From assembly GCA_035524095.1 (NCBI GenBank), contig DATKPK010000264.1, positions 1 to 64,000 on the forward strand: 64,000 nt of DNA. The letters are read 5' to 3'. This DNA comes from DATJUF01 sp035524095. Its GTDB lineage: Bacteria; Desulfobacterota; Binatia; Binatales; Binataceae. A program made the position numbers and the translations under genes. Of this stretch, positions 53,747-62,347 are shown piece after piece (position 1 is the first letter of the stretch; the number at the start of each line of letters is the position of its first letter). The notes under the pieces are model-generated. The model did not search any database. It worked only from the letters and a program-made list of their open reading frames with translations, and had not been told where the DNA came from.

Positions 53747-55390
53747 TTAACGCATCATGAACTCAGGACTACCCAGTATAAGTGGTGCGCGCAGATTGGG
53801 TGGCGCGCCCTCGATCACCTCGGCGGTCCGTGGCGAGAAGAGGTCGCCGAGAGTTATCGCGAGTTGCGCCGGCTCGGGCGCAGAAGTTTCGTCTGTCGCA
53901 AATGCGGCTGTCCTGAAACTCGGCATTCGAGTTTCCGGATCAACCGGGTGCCCCAGTTGCAGGCGGCCCTTGCCGAGCGCTGTCGCGAAGCTGAGCCTCA
54001 GCATCATCGCATCGGGATTGAGCCACGCTTCGGTGGTGTTCTTGTAGCCGTCGGGAGTTTGGCAGCCATAGAGCGGCATGCCGAGAGCGGCCATCGTGCC
54101 CGCCAGTGGATTGACGTTGAGCACCTGCGCGTCGGTCGCACGCGCGGCCGAGATTACGTATTCGTAGGGCGTCTTGAACTTGTTACTGTAGTTGCGTTTA
54201 TCCCAAAACTCGCCGCTGCCGAAAACAACTTCCAGCACGTCCCGGATATTTCCGTCGCTTGCGAGATAGCGCGCTGCCATTCGCTCAACAAGAGCGGGCG
54301 GCGGATCGTCGGCGACGAAATACTGCGCGAGTTCGTAACTAAGATGATTGGCGGTCGCTTGGCTTCGCGCGAGTATGTCGAGTGCTTCCTCGCCTTCACC
54401 CAGGCCGCGTCCTTCAATCTCACGGCCAAGAAAAATCTTGTCGCCAAAGTCATGACGCCGGCCGTAAAACATAAAGCCATACTGGCCAGCCATATTCTGC
54501 ATTTGCTCCGATCTTGGACGTGATCCACCCTGGGCTTGACCCTGATGCCGCCGTCCCGCACCAGCGAATCGGAACGGACGGATTCCAAATAGCTTCGGAA
54601 ACATGCCACTGAAATTGCTTCGATGCGGGTGTGGCGGAGCACTTTCGCCTACCGCTGTTCCCTCGCGCTGAATACTCCAACCGGTCAGGATATGCGCCAA
54701 GGCGATCACATCTTGTTGCGTATAACCGCCGTTCACGCCGAGTGTGTGAAGCTCCATTACCTCGCGCGCGTAATTCTCATTTATGCCATCGAACTTCCCG
54801 TGGCTTCCGGGTGCGTCTGGCGCTGTGTTCTGCCAATTATCGAGATAGAACAGCATTGCCGGATGATGGGCAGTTGCACCGAGCAGATCGCGAAAGCGGC
54901 CCATCGTATGCGGTCTGATCGCCTCCTCTTCAAATGCGCCGGTCCAGATTGAGCAAAGGCCTTTCCATGCGAAGATGTTGAAATGATTGAACCAAAAGGC
55001 CGCCATCACTTCTTGTAATTGCCGCGGCCCGTACAGGGCGCGAATAATCCGCGCCTGCACCGCTTCCATCATCACTACCTTGGCCTCGCGCCGCGCCTCC
55101 TGCTTGGCCACCGTGTCGCCCTTCTGAATTTGACGAATCGGCTGCTGGAACTCTTGAAATAGCTGAACCGGAGTCATCCTGAGAGTTGGCATCGCATCGA
55201 TCCGCTGTTGCAGTTCCGGTGGCTCGGGAATTGATGCCGGATCGAGCTGGCGCTCGATATATGCCTGGACGCCCATATTCCCTATCACGTCGCTATCACC
55301 CGGGCGTGGTCCGAAGCCGATTCGATTCAGCAGATGGATCGCCCGTTGATTTTCGGCGATCGGATTTGTGTATGTCTGCTCGGTGGCCAA
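53747..55390 (-). CDS. DUF1800 protein
   Basis: The 547-residue protein opens with RAIHLLNRIGFGPRPGDSD, the DUF1800 signature (HLLxRxGFGP). It continues with FWFNHFNIFAWKG, FRDLLGATAHHPAMLFYLDN, NENYAREVMELHTLGVNGGY, DVIALAHILTGW and YEYVISAARATDAQV. No classical signal peptide is visible at its N-terminus. DUF1800 and DUF1501 genes are nearly always neighbours and may form a secreted complex of unknown role. Internal sequence near residues 255-285 is rich in Arg, Gly and Gln and varies in the family. Confidence 0.93.
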   Translation of the reverse strand: MATEQTYTNPIAENQRAIHLLNRIGFGPRPGDSDVIGNMGVQAYIERQLDPASIPEPPELQQRIDAMPTLRMTPVQLFQEFQQPIRQIQKGDTVAKQEARREAKVVMMEAVQARIIRALYGPRQLQEVMAAFWFNHFNIFAWKGLCSIWTGAFEEEAIRPHTMGRFRDLLGATAHHPAMLFYLDNWQNTAPDAPGSHGKFDGINENYAREVMELHTLGVNGGYTQQDVIALAHILTGWSIQREGTAVGESAPPHPHRSNFSGMFPKLFGIRPFRFAGAGRRHQGQAQGGSRPRSEQMQNMAGQYGFMFYGRRHDFGDKIFLGREIEGRGLGEGEEALDILARSQATANHLSYELAQYFVADDPPPALVERMAARYLASDGNIRDVLEVVFGSGEFWDKRNYSNKFKTPYEYVISAARATDAQVLNVNPLAGTMAALGMPLYGCQTPDGYKNTTEAWLNPDAMMLRLSFATALGKGRLQLGHPVDPETRMPSFRTAAFATDETSAPEPAQLAITLGDLFSPRTAEVIEGAPPNLRAPLILGSPEFMMR

Positions 55391-55599
55391 TGTAATGAAG
55401 GAACTCGAAGAGTAGCTACTAACTAAGATACTAACTGGCTATTGATTGGATAACGGTTCTATCGGATTTCCAGACGGTCGCTGCGAAAAAAAGCGTTGAT
55501 ACGGTGCCATGATCGCACATCGGCGTTTCAGTGCTCGTCGCAGTGTCTTGCTCCATCGACCTTCAAGCCAGCTCATCATCTATCGGGCCGTTGCGAGGC

Positions 55600-56004
55600 T
55601 TAGCGGCACCAACGATGATGAACGTTGTCCCAGCGCTGATGATTGAATACATACTCATCATGCACGAAGCCGTTGGGATGATCCCTGAACGAATCAGCGA
55701 CGCGTGGATGTGCCCATATGTACTCGCGGAGTCCCGGATGAGCCGCTAGATAACCCGGATTGTCGATCAGGCGGGGATCGGCCGAAAGTTGTTGCCGTAT
55801 TTCCGGGTGACTATCGAAATAATTATTGAAGTCGGCAACGTAAGGATGATTATCGGCGTATCGAACAGGGTAACCATTTGGCGGACGGTAGAAACGGTAA
55901 CTGGTGGATTGCGGCCATGTCTGCATAAAGCCCTGCGCCATCGCGGGAAGAGCGAGGCTTCCAGTAAAAAGCGCCGCCGAAACGATTGTGAACAAGCGTT
56001 TCAT
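55600..56004 (-). CDS. Small secreted protein with HP-type repeats
   Basis: The 134-residue protein has a signal peptide (LFTIVSAALFTGSLALPAMAQ) and a mature part built from short repeats around an H-P pair: SHPEIRQQL, NPGYLAAHP, GLREYIWAHP, RVADSFRDHPNGF. The mature part is rich in aromatic residues, His and Arg. I do not know a function. Similar His-Pro repeat proteins occur in soil bacteria as short exported proteins. It is monocistronic and divergent from the DUF721 gene. Confidence 0.78.
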   Translation of the reverse strand: MKRLFTIVSAALFTGSLALPAMAQGFMQTWPQSTSYRFYRPPNGYPVRYADNHPYVADFNNYFDSHPEIRQQLSADPRLIDNPGYLAAHPGLREYIWAHPRVADSFRDHPNGFVHDEYVFNHQRWDNVHHRWCR

Positions 56005-56139
56005 TTCAATGACCTCCTATCATTTGATACGCAGCAGCAACCAGGGGGTTTCAGTCTGAAGCCCGTTCGGCACCCAGTCCCCTCGTCAGTCGTCCGGACA
56101 GGCTTGCACGCCAACGGCAAAAGGTTAGGCTGAGTCCGG

Positions 56140-56586
56140 ATGCCTGCGTCAAAGCGCACATACCCTCAGCAGGTTGGAGGAGCGCTGCATGGAATTCTTG
56201 CCCAACTCGATTCTGGCGGACGCTTCGACCTGATCCGGCTGATCAGAATCTGGCCTGAAACGGTTGGCGATGTGATCGCTCGACGCACCGAAGTAGCGAG
56301 CGTCAAATTTCACACCGCCGTTGTCAAAGTCAGGGGCGCGATGTGGATTCAGGAACTCAACCTGATGAAGCCGCAAATTCTCAACCGGCTGCGCGAGGCC
56401 CTCGCTGACGATTCGGTGCGCGATTTGCGCTTCGTGATGGGCAAGTTGAGCCGGCGCGAGCATCCTCGTCTCCGCGCCGTCCCGCGCGCTCCCCGGCACG
56501 CCATTGAACTACCCGAACTCAAGGACCCTGAACTTAGGCGAGCGTTTGCCAATCTCATTGAAGCGTGGGGCCGTGCCTGCCGCTAG
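56140..56586 (+). CDS. DUF721/DciA-like protein
   Basis: The 148-residue protein contains LIRIWPETVGDVIARRTEVASVKFHTAVVKV and AMWIQELNLMKPQILNRLREAL, the KH-like DciA/DUF721 fold. DciA helps load the replicative helicase in bacteria that lack DnaC/DnaI. The C-terminal extension (EHPRLRAVPRAPRHAIELPEL) is basic. A small DUF721 protein next to housekeeping genes is consistent with a replication role, which is inferred. Confidence 0.85.
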   Translation: MPASKRTYPQQVGGALHGILAQLDSGGRFDLIRLIRIWPETVGDVIARRTEVASVKFHTAVVKVRGAMWIQELNLMKPQILNRLREALADDSVRDLRFVMGKLSRREHPRLRAVPRAPRHAIELPELKDPELRRAFANLIEAWGRACR

Positions 56587-56941
56587 ACCGGGCTTTTCCT
56601 GACATCGCGTTCCTTCTCCGTCCGAAGGGCCGGCAAAAGCAGAGAGTGGACCTCGTGACCGAGTAGCCTGATAACCGGTCTGAGAACCACTATTCTCCTC
56701 GGTCACATCTGCCGAAATAGATGGTTGTCCACAAACCTTAACGGCAGATCGGATTCAAACCTCGCCAAGCTGGTGCCCACCTCGGGTGCACAAGCCCCAC
56801 CATGGCGTCGATCCCGCGTTCAGCCACGCGCGTGATTTAGCTCAGAATTCAAGACGCTGCGGCTGTTGCGGTGCGTCTGCATAGCTAGGTTTGAAATAGT
56901 TAGAATGAATCAGGCGAACATTAATAGAAAAGCCGTCAACA

Positions 56942-56988
56942 GCATGATATGTTGTTATGAACAGGCCCGTCCACACTACCCATAGTAT
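56942..56988. promoter_or_regulatory. Candidate pair of NrdR boxes upstream of nrdJ
   Basis: ACACTACCCATAGTAT (56973-56988) matches 12 of 16 positions of the NrdR consensus ACACTATATATAGTGT. A weaker match (9 of 16) lies at 56942-56957, exactly 31 bases upstream, the spacing typical of NrdR box pairs. Confidence 0.4.
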
Positions 56989-56995
56989 GTCGTGC

Positions 56996-57020
56996 TTGAC
57001 ACATTCAGCTCTCCGGTAAT
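56996..57020 (+). promoter_or_regulatory. Possible nrdJ promoter
   Basis: A consensus TTGACA (56996-57001) lies eight bases after the candidate NrdR box. A TAATAC-like -10 follows after a short spacer of about 15 bases. A repressor on the boxes would touch the -35. Confidence 0.3.
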
Positions 57021-57078
57021 ACTTGAAAGCCACTAGGCACACATCAATTGCAAGCGGCGGTGGGGAAGGGGCGACCAA

Positions 57079-59916
57079 ATGGCGCAGAGCATCGAAAGAC
57101 CAGAGATTCGCATAGGGACGGAGGCTCGAGGCCAGGACCGCGAGGGTGGGCGTCAGCAAACGATTACGGCAGGCCGCGGCCTCACGATCGAGCGCTACTT
57201 CACTCGGCCGGGCGTCGATCCGATGGCCGAAGTGGAATGGGATTTACGCTCCGCCCTAATCTCTGGTGAGGACGGCCGTGTGGTCTTCGAGCAACGCGAC
57301 GTCGAGGTGCCTCGGATTTGGTCGCAGACCGCCACCAATGTGGTCGTATCGAAGTATTTTCGTGGCCCTCTTGGCAGTCCTCGTCGTGAAACCAGCGTGC
57401 GTCAGCTTATCGCCCGGGTCGTCGATACGATCAGTGCATGGGGCGAGCGCCAGTATTATTTTGCTTCCGATTCCGATCGCGAAAGCTTCAAGGCCGAACT
57501 AACCTATCTGCTCCTTCATCAGCAGGCCGCCTTCAACAGTCCGGTCTATTTCAACGTCGGTATCGAATCGAAGCCGCAATGCTCGGCCTGCTTCATCCTC
57601 AAAGTTGAGGACAGCATGGAATCTATTCTCGGCTGGTATCGCAATGAGGGGATGATTTTCAAAGGCGGCTCCGGCTCAGGAGTGAATCTGTCGGCCTTGC
57701 GTTCGTGCCGGGAAAAGCTCTCGGCCGGCGGCACCGCGTCCGGACCGCTATCGTTCATGAAGGCCGCTGACGCCTCAGCTGGCGTGATCAAGTCGGGCGG
57801 CAAGACCCGCCGGGCGGCCAAGATGGTGGTCCTTAACGCCGACCATCCGGATGTTAAGGAGTTTATTACCTGCAAGGTCGACGAGGAAAAAAAAGCCTGG
57901 GCGCTGATCGAAGCGGGCTATGATGCCTCGCTGGACGGTGCGGCCTATAGCTCGGTCTTCTTCCAGAACGCTAACAATTCCGTTCGCGCCACCGACGACT
58001 TCATGCAGGCGGTGGTCGATGATGGCAACTGGCGCACTCACTTCATCAAGTCCGGCGAAGTCGCCGAGGAATTCCGCGCCCGTGATCTGATCAAGATGAT
58101 TGCTGAAGCGGCGTGGGCCTGCGGCGATCCGGGGATGCAGTTCGATACCACTATCAATTTGTGGCATACCTGCCCAAACTCCGGCCGGATCAATGCGTCG
58201 AATCCATGCAGCGAGTACATGCATCTCGATAACTCGGCCTGCAATCTGGCGTCGCTCAACCTGCTGACTTTTCTCGACGACAGCGGCGAATTCGATGTGA
58301 AGTCGTTTCGCCATGCTGTGGACGTGATGATCACGGCCCAGGACATCCTGGTCGATAATTCCTCGTATCCGACCGACGAGATCGGCCGCAACGCCCGCGA
58401 TTTCCGCGAATTGGGCCTCGGCTACGCCAATCTCGGCGCCACTCTAATGGCGCTTGGGATGCCCTACGATTCCGATCAGGGCCGCAGCTACGCTGGTGCC
58501 ATCACCGCTCTGATGACTGGCGAGGCCTATCTGCAGTCGGCGCGTGTCGCCGAAGCAATGGGTCCCTTTGAAGGTTACGCGCGCAACCGTGAGCCAATGC
58601 TGCGCGTGATCGAACGTCATCGCGAGTACGCGCATAAGCTCGAAACCGCTTATGTGCCGTTGGACTTGCTGCGGGCGTCACGCGAGGCGTGGGACGACGC
58701 GCTCAAGCTTGGCCAACGCGCCGGTTATCGCAATTCGCAAGCAACGGTTATCGCGCCGACCGGCACCATCGCCTTCATGATGGATTGCGACACCACCGGT
58801 ATCGAACCCGACATCGCCCTGATCAAATACAAAAAGCTGGTCGGCGGCGGTATGCTCAAAATCGTCAACAACACGGTGCCGCGGGCACTCAAACGGCTCG
58901 GCTACGATTCGCGCGAGGTTCAGGAAATCGTCGAGTATCTCGACGAGCATGAGACGATTGAGGGCGCGCCCCATCTGCCAGATGCGCATCTGGCGATCTT
59001 CGATTGCGCCTTCAAACCGCGCTCCGGCTCGCGCACGATTCACTATCACGGCCATCTCAAGATGATGGGCGCGGTCCAGCCGTTCATCTCAGGGGCTATC
59101 TCCAAAACCATCAACATGCCCGCCAGCGCCTCAGTTGAAGAAGTCGCCGAGGCCTATCTGACCGCATGGCGGCTAGGGCTGAAGGCGGTAGCAATCTATC
59201 GCGACGGCTCCAAGCGGACCCAGCCACTCAATACTGGCAAAGCGGCCGAAGCTGGCGATGCGCAAAAGAACGCGCTCGCGGCCGCAGCGATCGCCGCAAC
59301 TGACGAGTTCCGGCCTTATCGTCGGAAGCTGCCTGACGAACGCCGCTCAATTACCCACAAGTTCGATATCGCCGGCCATGAAGGCTACTTGACAGTTGGG
59401 ATGTATGAAGACGGCACGCCCGGCGAGATTTTCGTCTCGATGTCGAAACAGGGTTCAACAATCTCCGGGCTGATGGATTCCTTCGCGACAGCAATCTCGT
59501 ACGCGCTCCAATACGGTGTGCCACTACAGTTCCTGGTAGACAAATTCGCCCACATGCGCTTTGAGCCGTCGGGCTTCACTAAGAACCCGCAAATCCCGTA
59601 CGCGAAGTCGATTGTTGACTATTTGTTTCGATGGCTCGCCTCGAAGTTTCTCGACGAACAGGCCAAACAGGAAGTGGGTGTAGTTGCCCCGCTATCTACC
59701 CTAGCCGAAACTCCAGCGCCGTCGCGCATGGCTCTCGCGCCTGCAAGTAATTCGCTCAGCGGCGATGATAACGGCAAGAGCTCTGAAGCGAGCTTGCGCG
59801 CTGCGTTTATCAATCAAGCGGACGCACCGCCGTGCCCGGACTGCGGATGCATCATGGTGCGTAATGGCACCTGCTACAAATGCATGAATTGTGGAGCAAC
59901 CAGCGGATGTTCGTGA
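57079..59916 (+). CDS. nrdJ: Adenosylcobalamin-dependent (class II) ribonucleotide reductase
   Basis: The 945-residue protein is a full NrdJ. Key segments are QAAFNSPVYFNVGIESKPQCSACFIL (redox/active-site Cys), the FKGGSGSGVNLSALRS loop, NPCSEYMHLDNSACNLASLNL, and ATVIAPTGTIAFMMDCDTTGIEPD. The terminal zinc/redox motif CPDCGC...CYKCMNCGATSGC is present. It reduces ribonucleotides to deoxyribonucleotides using adenosylcobalamin and works with or without oxygen. The ATG follows GGAAGGGG. The B12 requirement agrees with the cobalamin-binding-like gene at 2914. Confidence 0.96.
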   Translation: MAQSIERPEIRIGTEARGQDREGGRQQTITAGRGLTIERYFTRPGVDPMAEVEWDLRSALISGEDGRVVFEQRDVEVPRIWSQTATNVVVSKYFRGPLGSPRRETSVRQLIARVVDTISAWGERQYYFASDSDRESFKAELTYLLLHQQAAFNSPVYFNVGIESKPQCSACFILKVEDSMESILGWYRNEGMIFKGGSGSGVNLSALRSCREKLSAGGTASGPLSFMKAADASAGVIKSGGKTRRAAKMVVLNADHPDVKEFITCKVDEEKKAWALIEAGYDASLDGAAYSSVFFQNANNSVRATDDFMQAVVDDGNWRTHFIKSGEVAEEFRARDLIKMIAEAAWACGDPGMQFDTTINLWHTCPNSGRINASNPCSEYMHLDNSACNLASLNLLTFLDDSGEFDVKSFRHAVDVMITAQDILVDNSSYPTDEIGRNARDFRELGLGYANLGATLMALGMPYDSDQGRSYAGAITALMTGEAYLQSARVAEAMGPFEGYARNREPMLRVIERHREYAHKLETAYVPLDLLRASREAWDDALKLGQRAGYRNSQATVIAPTGTIAFMMDCDTTGIEPDIALIKYKKLVGGGMLKIVNNTVPRALKRLGYDSREVQEIVEYLDEHETIEGAPHLPDAHLAIFDCAFKPRSGSRTIHYHGHLKMMGAVQPFISGAISKTINMPASASVEEVAEAYLTAWRLGLKAVAIYRDGSKRTQPLNTGKAAEAGDAQKNALAAAAIAATDEFRPYRRKLPDERRSITHKFDIAGHEGYLTVGMYEDGTPGEIFVSMSKQGSTISGLMDSFATAISYALQYGVPLQFLVDKFAHMRFEPSGFTKNPQIPYAKSIVDYLFRWLASKFLDEQAKQEVGVVAPLSTLAETPAPSRMALAPASNSLSGDDNGKSSEASLRAAFINQADAPPCPDCGCIMVRNGTCYKCMNCGATSGCS

Positions 59917-59952
59917 ACTTTTCTTTGATTCTGGCGAATAGGGGGAAAGCGC

Positions 59953-60270
59953 ATGATCGAAGCAGGAGTGAAACTGGCCGAGACTCGCAGACGCTTGCGT
60001 GAATGCGAAGCTTTCGCGCTGCAAGTCAGGCTCGGCCACGATCTCAAAGACGGACCGATTCTAACCTCGGTCACCGATCAGCCGTTCGAGATGAGTTTCA
60101 AATGTTCGCGATGCGGCGTGACGCTGTGGTTTGAGGATAAAGGATCGCAACGATGGCGGCTGCACGCGGAATCGCGCGAGCACGGTGCGCAGATTTGCCG
60201 AGGACGCATCGTCGGCGAACCGATTGATCACCCGATAAGCACGGCTGTTGCCGGTGCCTCGCGACGTTGA
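59953..60270 (+). CDS. Small protein with a zinc-finger-like Cys/His cluster
   Basis: The 105-residue protein starts at ATG 59953 with GGGGGAAA upstream, 37 bases after nrdJ. The first 35 residues form an acidic/basic helix (AGVKLAETRRRLRECEAF). The core FKCSRCGVTLWFEDKG...RLHAESREHGAQICRG has CxxC, two His and a further Cys that could bind zinc. No family name is recognised. Close linkage to nrdJ suggests co-transcription. A regulatory or cofactor role is speculative. Confidence 0.65.
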   Translation: MIEAGVKLAETRRRLRECEAFALQVRLGHDLKDGPILTSVTDQPFEMSFKCSRCGVTLWFEDKGSQRWRLHAESREHGAQICRGRIVGEPIDHPISTAVAGASRR

Positions 60271-60570
60271 AAGTTCGGGTCAGAGATGACGGGATTAGTG
60301 AAGTTCGGGATCGGCTTAAAGACTCAGGGCCTCGGAGGAGTGCCGTCGAAGGGGCGGATGGAGCGGCGGTCTGGCATGCGGAGGCGGTGACGGAATGGTG
60401 AGTGGGGCGGTTTAACGAGGTTCAAAGAGGTTGAGGCGGGCACCTCCTGGTCCGCTTTAACGAGTGTGGTGCGGGGCTGGCGGATGCGGGGATGGCAGGG
60501 GGCTGGGACCTTCCCAGCCCCCAACTTCCTTAGTAAAGAAATCTGCCACAAAGGAGATTTTCAAAAATTG
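60271..60570 (+). other. Gene-free purine-rich stretch
   Basis: These 300 bases are strongly G-rich on the plus strand, with TTTAACGAG repeated twice (near 60411 and 60455). They end in a perfect hairpin at 60498-60522. No gene is supported. Confidence 0.45.
60498..60522. terminator. Perfect 11-bp hairpin without T-run
   Basis: GGGGGCTGGGA (60498-60508) pairs with TCCCAGCCCCC (60512-60522) around a three-base loop. Only AACTTCC follows, so it is not a standard intrinsic terminator. It lies about 30 bases before the Shine-Dalgarno of the next gene and could act as an RNA stabiliser or block. Confidence 0.45.
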
Positions 60571-61047
60571 ATGCGCATTCGGTGGCCGAGCGGGATGGAA
60601 CCTGAGCATGCGCTGGTCCATGTGCACAATGAGATCGTAACTACTGCATCACCTGAACGCATCTGGCGGTCTCTTTGTCGAGCAAGCGCTTGGCCGCAAT
60701 GGTACAGCAACTGTGCATGGCTCAATTTCCCCAACGGCGATGGCCCGGACCTCAAGCAGGATACTCATTTCGTCTGGAAGACTTTCGGCGCCACGGTGCG
60801 CAGCACGGTCGCGGTCTTCGATCCGATGCGAGAAATCGGCTGGGACGCTTATGCTATTGGCTTACGCGCCTTTCACGGCTGGCTGATCGAGCCGCTCGAT
60901 CAAGGCGGTTGCCGTATCGTTACCGAAGAAACTCAAAACGGCTCGCTGGTTTGGATCGCGCGATGGTATCTGCGCCGCGCGCTTTCCCGCCAGCACCAAA
61001 AATGGCTCGAGAGCCTCAGTAACGTCGCCACTAAAAGCTCATATTAA
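60571..61047 (+). CDS. SRPBCC-family (polyketide cyclase/dehydrase-like) protein
   Basis: The protein of about 158 residues begins near MEPEHALVHVHNEIVTTASP. It continues with ERIWRSLCRASAWPQWYSNCAW, the helix-grip start (PxxVWxxlxdxxxwPxWY) of Polyketide_cyc2. Middle strands KTFGATVRSTVAVFDPMREI and GCRIVTEETQNGS and a C-terminal helix complete the START-like cavity. AAAGGAG lies 13 bases before the ATG. Such proteins bind hydrophobic ligands. No catalytic motif is evident. Confidence 0.82.
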   Translation: MRIRWPSGMEPEHALVHVHNEIVTTASPERIWRSLCRASAWPQWYSNCAWLNFPNGDGPDLKQDTHFVWKTFGATVRSTVAVFDPMREIGWDAYAIGLRAFHGWLIEPLDQGGCRIVTEETQNGSLVWIARWYLRRALSRQHQKWLESLSNVATKSSY

Positions 61048-61152
61048 TAGCCGCCACTTCGCGAGATTCCCAAGCGAAGCCCAACTGGCCGGCCGATCCG
61101 CACTATATCTTCGACGACCACCCTACTTCGAGATAATCACGATCATTTGAAG

Positions 61153-62130
61153 TTATCGTGTGAAGTTATCGTGCAATGCACGCTTGAGCGCGTTGTCGCG
61201 GTCGGCCTTGAATTGCTTTGAGACCTTCGCTGAAGGAGCGAACAGGTCAAACCCATGGAACGCCCCTGGATAGACGTGGAGCTCAGTCGGCACGCCCGCC
61301 TGAATCAAGCGCTGAGCGTATTCGATATTCTCGTCGACAAACAAATCAAGTGCGCCAACCGGAATGTAAGCCGGTGGTAGCTTGCTCAAATCGGTAGCCC
61401 GCGACGCTGCTGCGTAAGGCGACACGTCCGCGCCGCCGCCGTCACGTCCCAGATACGCCTTCCAACCGAGTCGATTGCTCTCGCGATGCCACATTCGCGG
61501 GTCAGTAATCGCATAACTGGCTGGGGTTACATTGCGATCATCGATCATCGGGTAGATGAGCAGTTGGAAAGCGACCGGCACTTCGCCGCGATCGCGAACC
61601 ATCAGTGCCAGTCCCGCAGCCAGGCCACCGCCGCCGCTGGCGCCGCCGATCGCGATCCGCGACCGCTCAACGCCGAGTTCGTCGGCGTGCCCGAACAGCC
61701 ATTTCAACCCGGCATAACAATCCTCCACCGGAGCAGGAAACGGATGTTCCGGCGCTAAACGATAGTCGACCGATACTGCCACGCAACCGATTCTACTCAC
61801 CAGTTGCTTCATGAGCCGGTCGTCTTGCTCGATATCGCCCATTACGTAACCACCGCCATGAATCCATAACAGAGCGGGAAGCTTGCTCGGCTGATCGATT
61901 GGCCGATAGGAGCGGACCCGAACCGCAGGGTCGTCCTTTCGTGAACCGGGAACGAAATGATCCTGGCTGGTTACACCCTCGACCGGAGGCATAGACGCCA
62001 GCAGCGAGGTCACCATTTTATTCATCTTGATCCGGGCCGTTGGAATGTCATTGAGATCGAGAGGACGGTCAGTCGGCAACTTGTCCACTACAACTCGCAG
62101 CTCAGGGTCTATTTGGTCTACGAAATTCAT
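61153..62130 (-). CDS. HSL-family alpha/beta hydrolase (esterase)
   Basis: The 325-residue protein has the oxyanion motif HGGG at residues 91-94 and the nucleophile elbow GGASGG with Ser165. Its VDYRLAPEHPFPAPVEDCYAG segment is typical of bacterial hormone-sensitive-lipase-like esterases. The catalytic Asp and His lie in GALDLFVDE and GAFHGFD. It hydrolyses short-chain esters. A parS-like palindrome lies just upstream (62240-62285). Confidence 0.93.
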   Translation of the reverse strand: MNFVDQIDPELRVVVDKLPTDRPLDLNDIPTARIKMNKMVTSLLASMPPVEGVTSQDHFVPGSRKDDPAVRVRSYRPIDQPSKLPALLWIHGGGYVMGDIEQDDRLMKQLVSRIGCVAVSVDYRLAPEHPFPAPVEDCYAGLKWLFGHADELGVERSRIAIGGASGGGGLAAGLALMVRDRGEVPVAFQLLIYPMIDDRNVTPASYAITDPRMWHRESNRLGWKAYLGRDGGGADVSPYAAASRATDLSKLPPAYIPVGALDLFVDENIEYAQRLIQAGVPTELHVYPGAFHGFDLFAPSAKVSKQFKADRDNALKRALHDNFTR

Positions 62131-62239
62131 CGTCCATCTCCCTCACACGCTTCGATGACGTGGCCGAGTTTATGCCACGATTCGCGCAGGATATAAACTC
62201 TAAGGGTCGGCGAAATAGCATTGGGGCGGAACCAACACG

Positions 62240-62285
62240 GAAATCTGCAAGGGATGTTTCACGTGAAACATCTCTTGCAGATTTC
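62240..62285. promoter_or_regulatory. 46-bp palindrome centred on an exact parS (ParB-binding) site
   Basis: The core TGTTTCACGTGAAACA (62255-62270) is identical to the parS consensus bound by ParB/Spo0J. The palindrome extends 15 bases on each side (62240-62254 with 62271-62285), with a single mismatched pair. It is intergenic, between the minus-strand epoxide hydrolase stop and the esterase start. The 16-bp match is highly specific. The arms go beyond the usual site, so a second use such as a terminator hairpin for the epoxide hydrolase gene is possible. No parA or parB gene lies in this window. Confidence 0.85.
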
Positions 62286-62347
62286 TTGTTCTATTTTGGG
62301 AGCGGTTCCTTCGCTGTTGGGGAAGAATTTCCCCCGGAGCAAGCCTG

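Larger units (their letters stand above)
56587..57078 (+). other. Regulatory region upstream of nrdJ
   Basis: This 492-base gap has no convincing gene; a minus-strand frame at 56842-57159 overlaps the nrdJ start and lacks a ribosome site. It holds two NrdR-box-like sites and a promoter-like TTGACA. I found no cobalamin riboswitch. Confidence 0.5.

Noticed and set aside
57020..57078. Cobalamin riboswitch before nrdJ
   Set aside because: Only a GCCACT string is present; the other conserved B12-element blocks are missing.
56842..57159. Minus-strand 105-codon frame upstream of nrdJ
   Set aside because: It overlaps the nrdJ start and the promoter-like signals and has no ribosome site.
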